DNA from: Bacteroidales bacterium UBA5287
Lineage (GTDB): Bacteria; Bacteroidota; Bacteroidia; Bacteroidales; Dysgonomonadaceae
Assembly: GCA_002411345.1 (NCBI GenBank)
Contig: DHSL01000065.1
Coordinates: 75,141-139,140, forward strand
Reading direction: 5' to 3'
Length of the DNA: 64,000 nt
Within the stretch, counting starts at the first letter, position 1; each line of letters opens with the position of its first letter. The notes beneath the pieces are model-generated. The model made no database searches, was not told the origin of the DNA, and was given only the letters and a program-made list of their open reading frames with translations. Position numbers and translations under genes: made by a program. Shown here piece by piece: positions 9,363 to 19,000 of this stretch.

Positions 9363-9854
9363 ATGAAGTATGTAAACTATTGCATTATCGCAATTGTTTC
9401 GCTGGTGATGTCATCGGGATCAATTAAAACCGACACCCCTTTAACAGGTTATCATCCGGGATCATTAATTCCCAACATCGTACTCAACGATGCCGAAGGT
9501 AAGTCTTTAGACTTAAGCGATTACAAAGGCAAAAAAGTGGTAGTGAATTTTTGGGCTGCGTATGATGCCCAATCCAGAGCAACAAATGTTCAGTTGTATA
9601 ATTTCATTACAAAAAATTATCCTGACATAGAGTTTATTTCAATTTCTTTTGATGAAAACAAAAGTGTATATGAAAAAACTATCCTCTGGGACAAAATGAA
9701 CGGAAATTCTAATTTTTGTGATGTTAGGGGTACCGAGTCAGAGATTTATAAAGAGTTTAGGTTAGATGAGGGATTTAAGAATTTCGTCATTGATGAAGAT
9801 GGAGTGATCACTGCTACAAACACATCAATTCAGCAGCTGAAATCCATGTTTTAG
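9363..9854 (+). CDS. Exported thioredoxin-fold (TlpA-like) protein without CXXC
   Basis: The N-terminus is a signal peptide. Residues about 30-163 have the TlpA/AhpC pattern (IPNIVLNDAEGKSLDLSDYKGKKVVVNFWAAY). The active-site position reads W-A-A-Y-D-A instead of W-C-x-x-C, so no redox cysteine is present. The ending (NFVIDEDGVITA) keeps the fold. Small proteins of this kind recur in Bacteroidales; the function is unknown. The gene is monocistronic: its own promoter and leader lie upstream and a terminator at 9875. Confidence 0.8.
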   Translation: MKYVNYCIIAIVSLVMSSGSIKTDTPLTGYHPGSLIPNIVLNDAEGKSLDLSDYKGKKVVVNFWAAYDAQSRATNVQLYNFITKNYPDIEFISISFDENKSVYEKTILWDKMNGNSNFCDVRGTESEIYKEFRLDEGFKNFVIDEDGVITATNTSIQQLKSMF

Positions 9855-9874
9855 GTATAAATGAATTACAAAAT

Positions 9875-9899
9875 GAGAGCGCTTAAAGCGCTCTTTTTT
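9875..9899 (+). terminator. Rho-independent terminator
   Basis: AGAGCGCTT/AAGCGCTCT with a one-base centre, then a T-run. The 160 bp that follow, up to the AraC gene, hold nothing I can identify. Confidence 0.9.
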
Positions 9900-10060
9900 A
9901 TTTTTAGGTCTATTCAAAATAAGGATTATGGAATTCAATATCTATTTAAAAGTAAATCCGACAGCAAGTTCACACTTCCTATCGGATAATAAATTACTTT
10001 GTCTTAAAAACCAATCAAATAATTAAGACTAGCACAATCAATCACTTTTTATAATTTAAT

Positions 10061-10555
10061 CTATGAAATAGATTTCAGCATAGTTCTATTTTTAAGTGGC
10101 GAAATTCCATACTTAGCACTGTATTGATTCACCAAATGAGCAGAACTTTTAAAATTAAATATCTCTGCTATTTCAGATATTGGCAATGTTGAGTTTAACA
10201 CTAAATACCTGACATCTTCCATTTTTCTATCTAACATCCATTGGTATGGAGTTGATTTGAAACTTTTCTTGAAATGACGTGTAAAGGTTCTTAAACAAGT
10301 ATATCCACATTTTTCTGATAACTCTTCAACATCTTTAACGTACATATAGTTTTGCATAACAGCTTCTTGAAAAACACTGTCTTTATCAGATTTGGGAAGA
10401 AACTTAACGATCACAAATTCTCTTCCTTTTGGCGTCTTGACATTACTTTTTGTTCCGTCTTTGAAAGAAAAAGTACAAGAAGATACATCCGAAAGTGCGT
10501 ACTTTTGAATGTTTTTTCTCTCAAGATTAATTGCATTGTTATTTATAATATCCAT
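10061..10555 (-). CDS. AraC-family transcriptional regulator
   Basis: A complete AraC-type double helix-turn-helix fills the C-terminal half: VEELSEKCGYTCLRTFTRHFKK, then ISEIAEIFNF and the SPLKNR ending. The short N-terminal part (about 70 residues) matches no domain I recognise. The longer frame to 10582 begins with TTG; ATG 10555, preceded by AGAGAGG, is the better start and gives 164 residues. It overlaps the 3' end of the upstream secreted-protein gene by 17 bp, so translation of the two is probably coupled. Confidence 0.82.
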   Translation of the reverse strand: MDIINNNAINLERKNIQKYALSDVSSCTFSFKDGTKSNVKTPKGREFVIVKFLPKSDKDSVFQEAVMQNYMYVKDVEELSEKCGYTCLRTFTRHFKKSFKSTPYQWMLDRKMEDVRYLVLNSTLPISEIAEIFNFKSSAHLVNQYSAKYGISPLKNRTMLKSIS

Positions 10556-10964
10556 AACCTCTCTTTTTAAATTCACCAACAAAAATATTCGATTCTAACA
10601 TTATTTTTACAGTGTACTTTCCAGGTTGCAACGTAGAAAGATTTACTACATTAAAACCCATATCAACTACACTAAAACTTGTCACTACTACATCTCCATT
10701 ATTTCCTATAATCTCTACCCAAACATCTCCAACATAATTTTGGACATCCAAAGTGAGAACATCTCCGCTGCATTCTCCAGCAACAGTAGGTGTAGCTACA
10801 GCAAAAAGTCGCATCATAGGAGTAGATTCGATACGCGTTGTTCCGCCTCCTTCTTGACTAAAAAATATTTTATCAGATTCATCAGTTGGTTTTTCAACCG
10901 CAACAACATTAAGCAGACACATGGAACTGATTAGTGTTAAAACGAAAGTAAAAGCTTTTTTCAT
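10539..10964 (-). CDS. Small secreted DUF3244-type protein
   Basis: A 141-residue protein with a signal peptide (MKKAFTFVLTLISSMCLLNVVA). A beta-rich domain in the C-terminal 80 residues (LTLDVQNYVGDVWVEIIGNNGDVV...LQPGKYTVKI) has the DUF3244 look; these are small exported proteins of Bacteroidales with an Ig-like fold and no known function. It is first in a two-gene unit with the overlapping AraC regulator. Confidence 0.75.
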   Translation of the reverse strand: MKKAFTFVLTLISSMCLLNVVAVEKPTDESDKIFFSQEGGGTTRIESTPMMRLFAVATPTVAGECSGDVLTLDVQNYVGDVWVEIIGNNGDVVVTSFSVVDMGFNVVNLSTLQPGKYTVKIMLESNIFVGEFKKRGYGYYK

Positions 10965-10994
10965 TACGATATTTTTTTTTATGTATTACAGACA

Positions 10995-11025
10995 CAAAAT
11001 TAATGTTCAATTTAATCGAAAACAA
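10995..11025 (-). promoter_or_regulatory. Promoter of the DUF3244-AraC unit
   Basis: Minus-strand TAATTTTG (11002-10995) with TTG (11025-11023) 20 bp upstream. The predicted start site is about 25 nt before the ATG. Confidence 0.6.
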
Positions 11026-11149
11026 TACCAAACCAGATTTTTAACGGGAAATACAGGCCTAAAACACTGTATTACATTATATTACAACTTTGCTTTTAAC
11101 GCTCAATTTTTGCAATATTTGGACAAAAAACTTGAATGAATTTCAAATT

Positions 11150-12823
11150 TCAGACAAAAAGAGAGACATCCATTCCCTTTTCTGACATTTTTTTCTTCAA
11201 TTGAGATTTTCTAACACGAATACTTTCAGGCGAAGTATTCATAAAAGTGGCTATCTGTTTATTGCTTGCTTTACATGCAAGGAGCATTAATATCATCTTT
11301 TCATTTGTATTCAAAACATTATCGTTATCATCAATATTAGTATAAGAATAAAATGTTTGATCATCGGGGATCAGAGACTTTGGTATATCGTGTAAATCCG
11401 TGTCTGTTTCATGTAATATTTTCTCCATTGCCTCATACACTTTGGGCTGAGATGAAACAAACTTTTGAGAAAGACCGCTGAACTGTTCTTGTAAAGATGT
11501 CAATCGATCCGAGACATATCCATACAAATCATTCAGCCAAGTCCTTTTTATTGCTTCTTTCGTCAATAATTCGGCCTTTAATGCCTGGGTCTTGACTTCA
11601 TGTTCTGCATTGAGCAATTGAATTGATATCTTTTTTCTTACTCTCGTACTTACAAGTACAATACCGCCAAGCACGAGTAATAATGCCAATGCAATTGTAG
11701 CAATAATAAGCAAATTTTGTTGTGAGCGCAAGATTATATTTTCTGCTTCTGAAAGATCATATTTCTTTTCTAGTTCTATCAATTGAGTATCTAATCGCTC
11801 TCTCATTGATTTTTCATACATCCTGAATACTTGTTTACGGTAATCATTTGCATGTACAAAATCTTTACGTTTTTCAGCTATATTAGCTACATTCTGGAAT
11901 AATAAATAATTATATGCATTGTTGGTATCTTTGATTTGTTCAATAGCTGTTTTAGCATAATATATTGCGCTATCCATTTTGTTAACACTTGCATACCTAT
12001 CTGAAATCACAAAATAAAGTCTTGACAAATCTATATCATCCTTTTGTAATAAAGCAATATTCAATCGTTCTTTATCGCTCACCAAGGCTTTTTCAAATTC
12101 GCCTTGAGTTCCATAGTAAACAGATTGTGCGTTTAATATATAATAATCTTTATCAATTATTTTCCCATAAAAACCTGTGAGAATGTCCAGATAATATTTT
12201 CCTTTTTCAAAATTATTCCGACTCATTTCATTCCAAAATAAAGCCATATTAGTATCAAAAACATGTATAGAATCTTTTTCTTGTTCAGCATAACCTAAAG
12301 CATGCAAATAATAACTATCTGCTAAATCATGATTCCTGTTTTTGTAATGAATATTGCCAAGGAAAAAGTCTATTAGGTAACCAATAGATGGATCAGGATT
12401 TATTTGTTCTTTAAAAATATTATTGGCCTCTTTAAGTGGTTCAAAAGCAGTAGAGTCAATCACCCCCATTCTCATTCTTACTACTCCCTGATAAATAAGT
12501 GATCTTAGATAATTAGTATTTTTCGGATCATGTGATTGATAATAGCTGACAACATTGTTTATTAATGAATCATTTGTAAAATTAAAATATGTTTTATCGT
12601 CTGTTATTGTTTTTAGTAGATTGTAATATGTTCTGTTTTCACGTGAAAAATCATTATCATGTAATGCTCTCAAACTATCCGAGACCTCATTAGGTATACT
12701 GTCAATCAATGCATCAAGTTCTGTTAAGTGCCTAAAATCTTCATTATCTCTCTGAACATTACATGAGAAAAAAATGGAGAACATGAATATTAAACCTATT
12801 GATCGTAACAAAAACTTATACAT
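11150..12823 (-). CDS. TPR-containing membrane regulator with C-terminal LuxR-like HTH (DUF6377 type)
   Basis: ATG 12823 is chosen over the TTG at 12829. A signal/lipoprotein segment (FMFSIFFSC) begins the protein. TPR-like helical repeats follow up to about residue 350 (for example YLHALGYAEQEKDSIHVFDTNMALFWNEM), then one transmembrane helix (NLLIIATIALALLLVLGGIVL) and a coiled linker. The C-terminal HTH (NEKMILMLLACKASNKQIATFMNTSPESIRVRKSQLKKKM) resembles LuxR/sigma-4 helices. This layout is typical of Bacteroidales one-component regulators: periplasmic TPR sensor, cytoplasmic DNA binding. The target is not known; candidates are the neighbouring DUF3244-AraC unit and the Sus operon. Confidence 0.85.
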   Translation of the reverse strand: MYKFLLRSIGLIFMFSIFFSCNVQRDNEDFRHLTELDALIDSIPNEVSDSLRALHDNDFSRENRTYYNLLKTITDDKTYFNFTNDSLINNVVSYYQSHDPKNTNYLRSLIYQGVVRMRMGVIDSTAFEPLKEANNIFKEQINPDPSIGYLIDFFLGNIHYKNRNHDLADSYYLHALGYAEQEKDSIHVFDTNMALFWNEMSRNNFEKGKYYLDILTGFYGKIIDKDYYILNAQSVYYGTQGEFEKALVSDKERLNIALLQKDDIDLSRLYFVISDRYASVNKMDSAIYYAKTAIEQIKDTNNAYNYLLFQNVANIAEKRKDFVHANDYRKQVFRMYEKSMRERLDTQLIELEKKYDLSEAENIILRSQQNLLIIATIALALLLVLGGIVLVSTRVRKKISIQLLNAEHEVKTQALKAELLTKEAIKRTWLNDLYGYVSDRLTSLQEQFSGLSQKFVSSQPKVYEAMEKILHETDTDLHDIPKSLIPDDQTFYSYTNIDDNDNVLNTNEKMILMLLACKASNKQIATFMNTSPESIRVRKSQLKKKMSEKGMDVSLFV

Positions 12824-12852
12824 TATCAACTCTTGAAAATATTTATAATGGA

Positions 12853-12860
12853 CAAAGATA
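12853..12860 (-). promoter_or_regulatory. -7 box of the TPR-HTH regulator
   Basis: Minus-strand TATCTTTG, about 30 bp before the start codon; no clear -33 box. Confidence 0.5.
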
Positions 12861-13009
12861 CTTTTTAAATAAATAATTTATAAAGATACACTAAAAGAAG
12901 CTTGTTAAGATACAAATAAAACCATAAATAATATTAAAATTATTATATTCTTTAACTTTATTAATAAATATATCAATTTTGTACTTTTCTAACACCGTTA
13001 TTCAATAAA

Positions 13010-13036
13010 AAAACCTGCTTTCGTAAAAGCAGGTTT
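13010..13036 (-). terminator. Terminator of the SusC/SusD operon
   Basis: AAACCTGCTTT/AAAGCAGGTTT (11 bp) with a CGTA loop and A/T tracts on both sides. It lies just past the last gene of the operon. Confidence 0.9.
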
Positions 13037-13059
13037 TATATTAGAGATTAATATTTAAA

Positions 13060-13782
13060 TTAACGATCTTCGGGCATTCCGGTATAACGATAACCTGAAA
13101 GGGTCCAATGTTCATCCCAATCCTCAGCTGCTGCAGGTGTATTGCTACCGCTTTTCACTCTCCAGGCAAATTCAGGAACACCGGGTACTTTCCAATCTTT
13201 GTTAGGTGTTTGATAGCTTTCAATTTTAACATAATCACTGTGCAAAATAGTTTTTACATATACACTGTCTGCTGTGTTTCCACCTATACTGGTTGCTGCA
13301 TCTGGAAGTATTTTCCCTTCTAAAAGACTTACACGGGCATAAAGCTCAAGTCCATCAATCAAAATACCGGCAGATTTTGGCGCTCCGTAGTAGCCGGTTG
13401 CATTTGCTTGAGTAAATGATGCCATACTTCCTGTAGGTGTGAAAATATAGAAAGTGCTACTTACAGCGTTTTTTACTGTTTGATCAGTAGTAAAAGCTTC
13501 TGAATTTCCTTTTACTTGAAAATTACCTTTTACATGTATACCTGCAATTGATGCATCCAACCAAATATCATTAGGGACATTCTTTGCAGAATTATAGAAC
13601 ATAAGTTCAAGACCGTCCGCAATTGTTGTATTATCACTTGAATATTCATCACAAGTTGTGGAGACAACAAATCTACCATCGTATGATGCTGTTTCACTAT
13701 ACCAATTCTCAAGGTCTTCTTGACATGAAGAAAAACTTGCAACTGTAAAGACTAAACCTATTAAATAAATTATTTTTTTCAT
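13060..13782 (-). CDS. Lipid_bd-type (PF12888) lipoprotein of the Sus operon
   Basis: The signal ends at a lipobox Cys (FTVASFSSC). The protein then follows the pattern of putative lipid-binding proteins encoded at the end of small SusCD operons: NWYSETASYDGRFVVST near the start and a closing HWTLSGYRYTGMPEDR. A single beta-barrel-like domain of about 215 residues is expected. The function is unproven; being surface-exposed next to SusC/SusD, it may help with ligand capture. It starts 7 bp after the DUF5012 gene. Confidence 0.8.
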   Translation of the reverse strand: MKKIIYLIGLVFTVASFSSCQEDLENWYSETASYDGRFVVSTTCDEYSSDNTTIADGLELMFYNSAKNVPNDIWLDASIAGIHVKGNFQVKGNSEAFTTDQTVKNAVSSTFYIFTPTGSMASFTQANATGYYGAPKSAGILIDGLELYARVSLLEGKILPDAATSIGGNTADSVYVKTILHSDYVKIESYQTPNKDWKVPGVPEFAWRVKSGSNTPAAAEDWDEHWTLSGYRYTGMPEDR

Positions 13783-13789
13783 ATTTCAA

Positions 13790-14482
13790 TTATTTATTAA
13801 GTACTACATAAAACGTCATCCCTGCATAACTAGCGGCCCAACTTACAGAACCATCTGTAGGATTATATTTAGCAATACCTATTCCTGAAATAGTATCTTG
13901 CCATGGAAGAATTGAACTTGATAATAAAGTCAGAGTATTATCTTCTTTTAATTGAACATAACCGGAACAAGCATATGCAGCTCCATATTTTGCACGTTGT
14001 TCGTAATATCCACCTAAGAAATCAGATATTTCGAAAAATCCAGGTGCAATTTTTTTAATTTTGACAGTGAAACCAGGAAAATTTACAATTGCACCAGCAG
14101 CTGTCTTTCTATAGGTACCTGTTACTGTGACATATTCACCAGAAATATCTGTAGTTATCGAAGGATCTGCAACGATTACTGTACGTGTTCTTGTTGTTTT
14201 TACACCATCAGCATTAACAATAGAATAATTTATAGGATAAATACCAACAGTATTTGCGTCAACCGTACCTTCCACCTTAACTGTATTTGTAATATCTTTA
14301 CCAGCATATATCACTTTATATCCGGGTTCGACATATGAATTATTTAATGTTTGAAGATAGCTTTCGCCATCTAATAATTCAAAATACAGATTACTTGAAA
14401 TACCTTCTGTTTCTTTTTCACAAGAGGAAAAAGAAAATAGAGATATAAGTATTACAGAAATGTATAATAAATTCTTTTTCAT
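13790..14482 (-). CDS. DUF5012/Ig-like lipoprotein of the Sus operon
   Basis: ATG 14482 starts a lipoprotein signal (MKKNLLYISVILISLFSFSSC); the longer frame to 14536 would run into susD and is not used. An Ig-like DUF5011/5012 domain (about 30-110, NSYVEPGYKVIYAGKDITNTV...GIYPINYSIVNADG) is followed by a beta-rich domain. Proteins of this shape usually accompany a SusC/SusD pair as an extra surface glycan- or ligand-binding subunit. The gap to susD is 26 bp. Confidence 0.8.
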   Translation of the reverse strand: MKKNLLYISVILISLFSFSSCEKETEGISSNLYFELLDGESYLQTLNNSYVEPGYKVIYAGKDITNTVKVEGTVDANTVGIYPINYSIVNADGVKTTRTRTVIVADPSITTDISGEYVTVTGTYRKTAAGAIVNFPGFTVKIKKIAPGFFEISDFLGGYYEQRAKYGAAYACSGYVQLKEDNTLTLLSSSILPWQDTISGIGIAKYNPTDGSVSWAASYAGMTFYVVLNK

Positions 14483-14508
14483 ATTATTAAAATGTATCAT
14501 TAATAAAT

Positions 14509-16023
14509 TTATTTTCCAGATTTTACGTTCCACCATACCTTTTCACCTACATTCGCTTTTTGAGCAGGTGCATTAGTATTTCTAAACATATAAGAACTGG
14601 GATATAAAGGAGATGCTGGAAGATTTCCATTTAATAAAGCCCTTCCTTTAACGGATATTGTTAGTTCACCAACAGGAAAGTTTGCATTGGCAGAAGCTCT
14701 GTTAGCGGCTATATCGATTTCATTTACAGAAGGATATTTGGTCCTGTTTCTTTCAAGGAACGATTCAATATGTTGATAATTGGCATTTGCAACCCATTTT
14801 TGCATTGCAATTTGTTTAATATTTTCTTCTACGGTTCCGTTCAACCATGCTGCATAACCTTCAGTACCAAGAATATCTGTTGATGTAATTCCATGCTGAG
14901 CTAACGAAGCTTTAACCCCTCTCTCATAGTAGTCTTTTGCTTTACCAAGTTGAGATGCACGTGCATAAACTTCTGCTATATAGAAATTAACCTCCCAATC
15001 TGACATGAGCATTAAATCCATATTTCCTTGTAATAATACTTTTGCATATGTTTCTTTATCGTCAGTAGTTCCATTTCCATCTGAATCTTCTTTTGAATCA
15101 AAGTCTCCAAAGAATGCGCCTTTTGTTCCGGTGAAAAGTTTAGCACGACGAGGATCATTATTTATACTCAAATAATCAATAAAATTCTTAGAGGCAATAA
15201 CATTGGTCGAAAAATAATTTGCACCACCTTCTTGAAACTCTCTCAATGGATGACGTTTACCTTCCATTGCATCATTCCAAACAGTTCCTGGAATTTTTGC
15301 ACTCGAAGTTAATAAGTTAGCAGTTTGAACAAAACTTAATACCGACGAATTGTTATATTGAGGTGTTTCAGATACTCTCAACATCAGTTTTAACTTTAGA
15401 GCATTCGCAAATTTAAACCATGCAGTTAAATCTCCTTTATAGATGAAATCAAATTTTGAATCTACATAAGATTTACTTAAATCTATTGCAAGTAAAGCAT
15501 CTACACGTTTCATTAAGTCAGCATAAATATCTACTCCCTTATCTTGAACAGGACTTAATAAACCTTCATCACCCCTTAGAGCTTCAGTATATGGCATATC
15601 ACCCCATACATCGGTGATAATTTGCCAGGTAAAAATTGACAATGCTTCGGCAATAAAATAATAACCTTTATTTTCATCTTCAGCAGTCATCGTTTTAATT
15701 CGCTTTAAATCAGTCATTGGTTCTCTCATTAACGACTGATAGCTGGTATTAAACTCTTGTGGAAGATATTCGCATAAAGATTTGAACTGAGATGCTGTAT
15801 AAGCCTGGGTCCAATATTCAACCCAAAAACCTCCACCAAAAGCAAAATCCCAACCCATCAAATTGTTTGCAATACCCATCTCTGCAGCTGGTAGCAAAAC
15901 TTTTGCATCGGGAATTTGTTCAAGTGCATTTGGATCGTGATTCACATCAAGCCAATCGCTGCAACTACTTGCTGTGAAAAGCATGATAAATGCGGATAAT
16001 ATAATTAATAATTTACTTTTCAT
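14509..16023 (-). CDS. SusD/RagB-family nutrient-binding lipoprotein
   Basis: The lipobox is ASSC and the SusD-like_2 pattern follows directly (CSDWLDVNHDPNALEQIPDAKVLLPAAEMGIA). The helical TPR frame of the family is visible, as is a DSDGNGTTDDKE segment at about 315-326 that looks like a calcium-binding DxDxNG loop. The 504-residue length is normal. It is the lid/binding partner of the SusC channel encoded 22 bp upstream. The ligand is not identifiable, since the operon contains no glycosidase or peptidase. Confidence 0.92.
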   Translation of the reverse strand: MKSKLLIILSAFIMLFTASSCSDWLDVNHDPNALEQIPDAKVLLPAAEMGIANNLMGWDFAFGGGFWVEYWTQAYTASQFKSLCEYLPQEFNTSYQSLMREPMTDLKRIKTMTAEDENKGYYFIAEALSIFTWQIITDVWGDMPYTEALRGDEGLLSPVQDKGVDIYADLMKRVDALLAIDLSKSYVDSKFDFIYKGDLTAWFKFANALKLKLMLRVSETPQYNNSSVLSFVQTANLLTSSAKIPGTVWNDAMEGKRHPLREFQEGGANYFSTNVIASKNFIDYLSINNDPRRAKLFTGTKGAFFGDFDSKEDSDGNGTTDDKETYAKVLLQGNMDLMLMSDWEVNFYIAEVYARASQLGKAKDYYERGVKASLAQHGITSTDILGTEGYAAWLNGTVEENIKQIAMQKWVANANYQHIESFLERNRTKYPSVNEIDIAANRASANANFPVGELTISVKGRALLNGNLPASPLYPSSYMFRNTNAPAQKANVGEKVWWNVKSGK

Positions 16024-16045
16024 AATTTCTAATATTTAATAATAA

Positions 16046-19000
16046 TTAAAATGAAATACTTAATCCAAATACATAAGTTTGATATGGAGGATTCACTCCA
16101 AACTCACCAAATCTGGCTTCGATATTATTTCCAAAAGTCGTAACCTCAGGATCGATATATTGATTTTCAACAGGTGTCCAAAGCAATAAGTTAGATGCTG
16201 TGACAGAAGCACGAATGCTGTTAACATTGAGATGATTAGTTAAACTTTTAGGCAATTCGTAAGCTAAACTAACATTTCTGAGTTTCAAATATGAGCGGTC
16301 AATTACAGCATGATCGGTATATTTAAAACCTCCATTGCTATAGAATGTATGGAAAGCGGTTGGATTAACAGGTGTTGAATTTTCACTGTATGTACCATCT
16401 CCATTTGCAACTACTGAATTAGGAATAATAAATGGATTACGATCGTTGTAAACAGTTTCAGGACCATTACCTACCCACTGCATATAATCTTTTGTATAAC
16501 TGAATATTGAACCGCCGTAACGTAAATCAAATGTTCCGGAAAGTGATAAACCTTTATAGCTAAATGTATTTGTTAATCCCATACGGAATTTTTCATTGAT
16601 ATCTTCATTTAAATATTCTTCATTTGGTGTGGGTTGAGGATTACCATTACCATCAACAACAGTGCTTTCAACACCATCAACCATAACTTTAAGAGCTTTT
16701 TGTGATTTATACTGACCGATAGGCATTCCTTCAACAGCATAAATTCCAAGACCTCCAAAACCACCTAAAAATACTTCAGGAACATCCAAACGCATCACTT
16801 TATTATAGTTTTTAGTAAAGTTGTATGATATATCCCAGATAAAATCTTTAGTTTTTACAGGAGTCAACGACAGCATTAATTCAATACCACGATTTCGAAC
16901 ATCACCTAAATTTGAAATTTGAGATGTATATCCTGTTGAAGGATCAATAGGAAGCGTTGCTATCAAACCTTTGGTCAACTTATTATAATATGAGAATTCT
17001 AATCCTAAACGATTATTAAAGAAAGCTAAATCTGCTCCGAATTCAAACTCGTCCGTTAACTCGGGTTTTAAATTAATGTTACCGGCAGTATTTGATACTG
17101 AATAGGAATTGACACCACCCAATGGGAAAATCAAATTATCAATGCTTGGATAACCCGGGTTAGAAATTGAAGCTGCAAGAAGTCTGTCATATACTGCATA
17201 TAATCCGGCGTCTTTACCGGTACTTCCATATGATACTCTTAATTTCGCAAAATCAAGAATACCTGTATCTATTCCTTTTGTAGTAAGAAAATCTGTAGCT
17301 ATAAAACTTAACATCGCACTTGGATAGAAATATGAATTCTTACCCGTTGGTAATGTTGATGAATAGTCGTTTCTACCTGTCAGAGTTAGATATACATAGT
17401 CACGATAACCTAAATCAGCATTTAAATACATACCCCACAAGCGATATAAGTTTGATGCTTGAGTTGCTGTTGATGGACTCAATGAATTTGTGAAATCATA
17501 GAAACCGGGAATATCAATCGAAGATATTTCTCCACCAATTGCATTATAAGATTGTTCGTTTGTGTTTGCACCTAATATTGCATTTAATGAAAAATCTCCG
17601 AATCTCTGATTATAATTAAGAATCAAATCATGATTTACCTGAATTCTTTGTCTTCTTGTTTGAGCATAAGTTCCGGGACTTTCATTTGAATTACCATAAT
17701 TATAAGATCCTGGAGTGAATACAATAGCATCAAAATGAGTGTCTGCAATTGTAGACTCATAATCACCACCAAAACGATAGGTCAATTTCAAATTATCTAA
17801 AATATCATAATCAAACTGTAATTTGCCAAAGAATTTATATTTATTTTGAGTTGCTTCTTTGATGTCCAAAATATAATATGGATTCATTCCATAAGGAGTG
17901 AAATAGTTATCTTTATTATTGAATTTATTGTTAAGATCTTTCAAATCTACAATGGAAATATCTGTTGCAATTTCATTCAACGAGCGATAAATAGAATTAT
18001 CTTGTCCGGTCGGAGAAGCTTCATTTTTTTCAGAACTAAAATTTATTGATGAACTTATCATTAACTTTTTAGCTTTATGAGATGCATTGGATGCTATTGT
18101 ATAACGTCTGTAAGAATCATCATTTGTAGGAATAGGACCATCTATTGAGTTTTGTGAAATAGATGTATGAAATTTTGTTTTTTCATTACCACCGGTAAAA
18201 GAAAGAGCGTTATTATAACCGATTCCATAATCATAAAAATCACGTATACGATTATTTAAATAAACGTAGGGTTTAACTTGTTGAGTATTATCAACAATAT
18301 GTCCCCATACACGTTCTTTTCCATCAAATGGAGCACCCCAGTTTCCGTTCTCATCTAATGCGCGATCACCACTCCATCCTTGTCCAAACATTTTTTGTTC
18401 TGTTGGTATACGCCCAACTTCTTGAACAGTTATTCCACCATCATATGCAATTTGCAATTCTCCATTAGTGTTCTTTCCTGATTTGGTAGTAATCATGATT
18501 ACACCCTGAGCAGCACGAGATCCATACAACGCAGAGGCTGCAGAACCTTTAAGAACAGTAATATTCTCAATATCATTAGGGTTCAATGCATTAATACCTG
18601 AACCAAAGTCTGCTTGCGAATTTAAGGCAGATCCTGAACGGTTCTGTGCATTGGTAATTGGAACACCGTCAACAACATATAAAGGTTGATTGTTTCCAAA
18701 TGAACTGAAACCACGAATAGCAACGTTTTGTGTACCTCCGGGGTTTGGAGCAGAAGAAACATCCAATCCGGCAACTTTTCCTGATAAAGCCATCATTGGA
18801 TTGACTGTTTGAGCTTTAGTAATCTCGTCACCTGTAACTGAAGTTACACCGTAACCTAAAGATTTTTTCTCTCTGGTTATACCCATTGCGGTAACAACGA
18901 TCTCTTCGAGTTGGGATATATCCTCTGCTAGTATAATTTTTACATTAGCACTAACAGGAACTTCTTCAGTAATATATCCAACAAAAGAAACAACCAAAGT

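Noticed and set aside
10556..10582. Longer AraC start with TTG at 10582
   Set aside because: ATG at 10555 has a purine-rich AGAGAGG upstream; TTG adds nine residues without similarity.
10921..11139. 72-codon plus-strand frame between the DUF3244 gene and the TPR regulator
   Set aside because: Overlaps the promoter and start of the DUF3244 gene on the other strand, with no protein-like composition.
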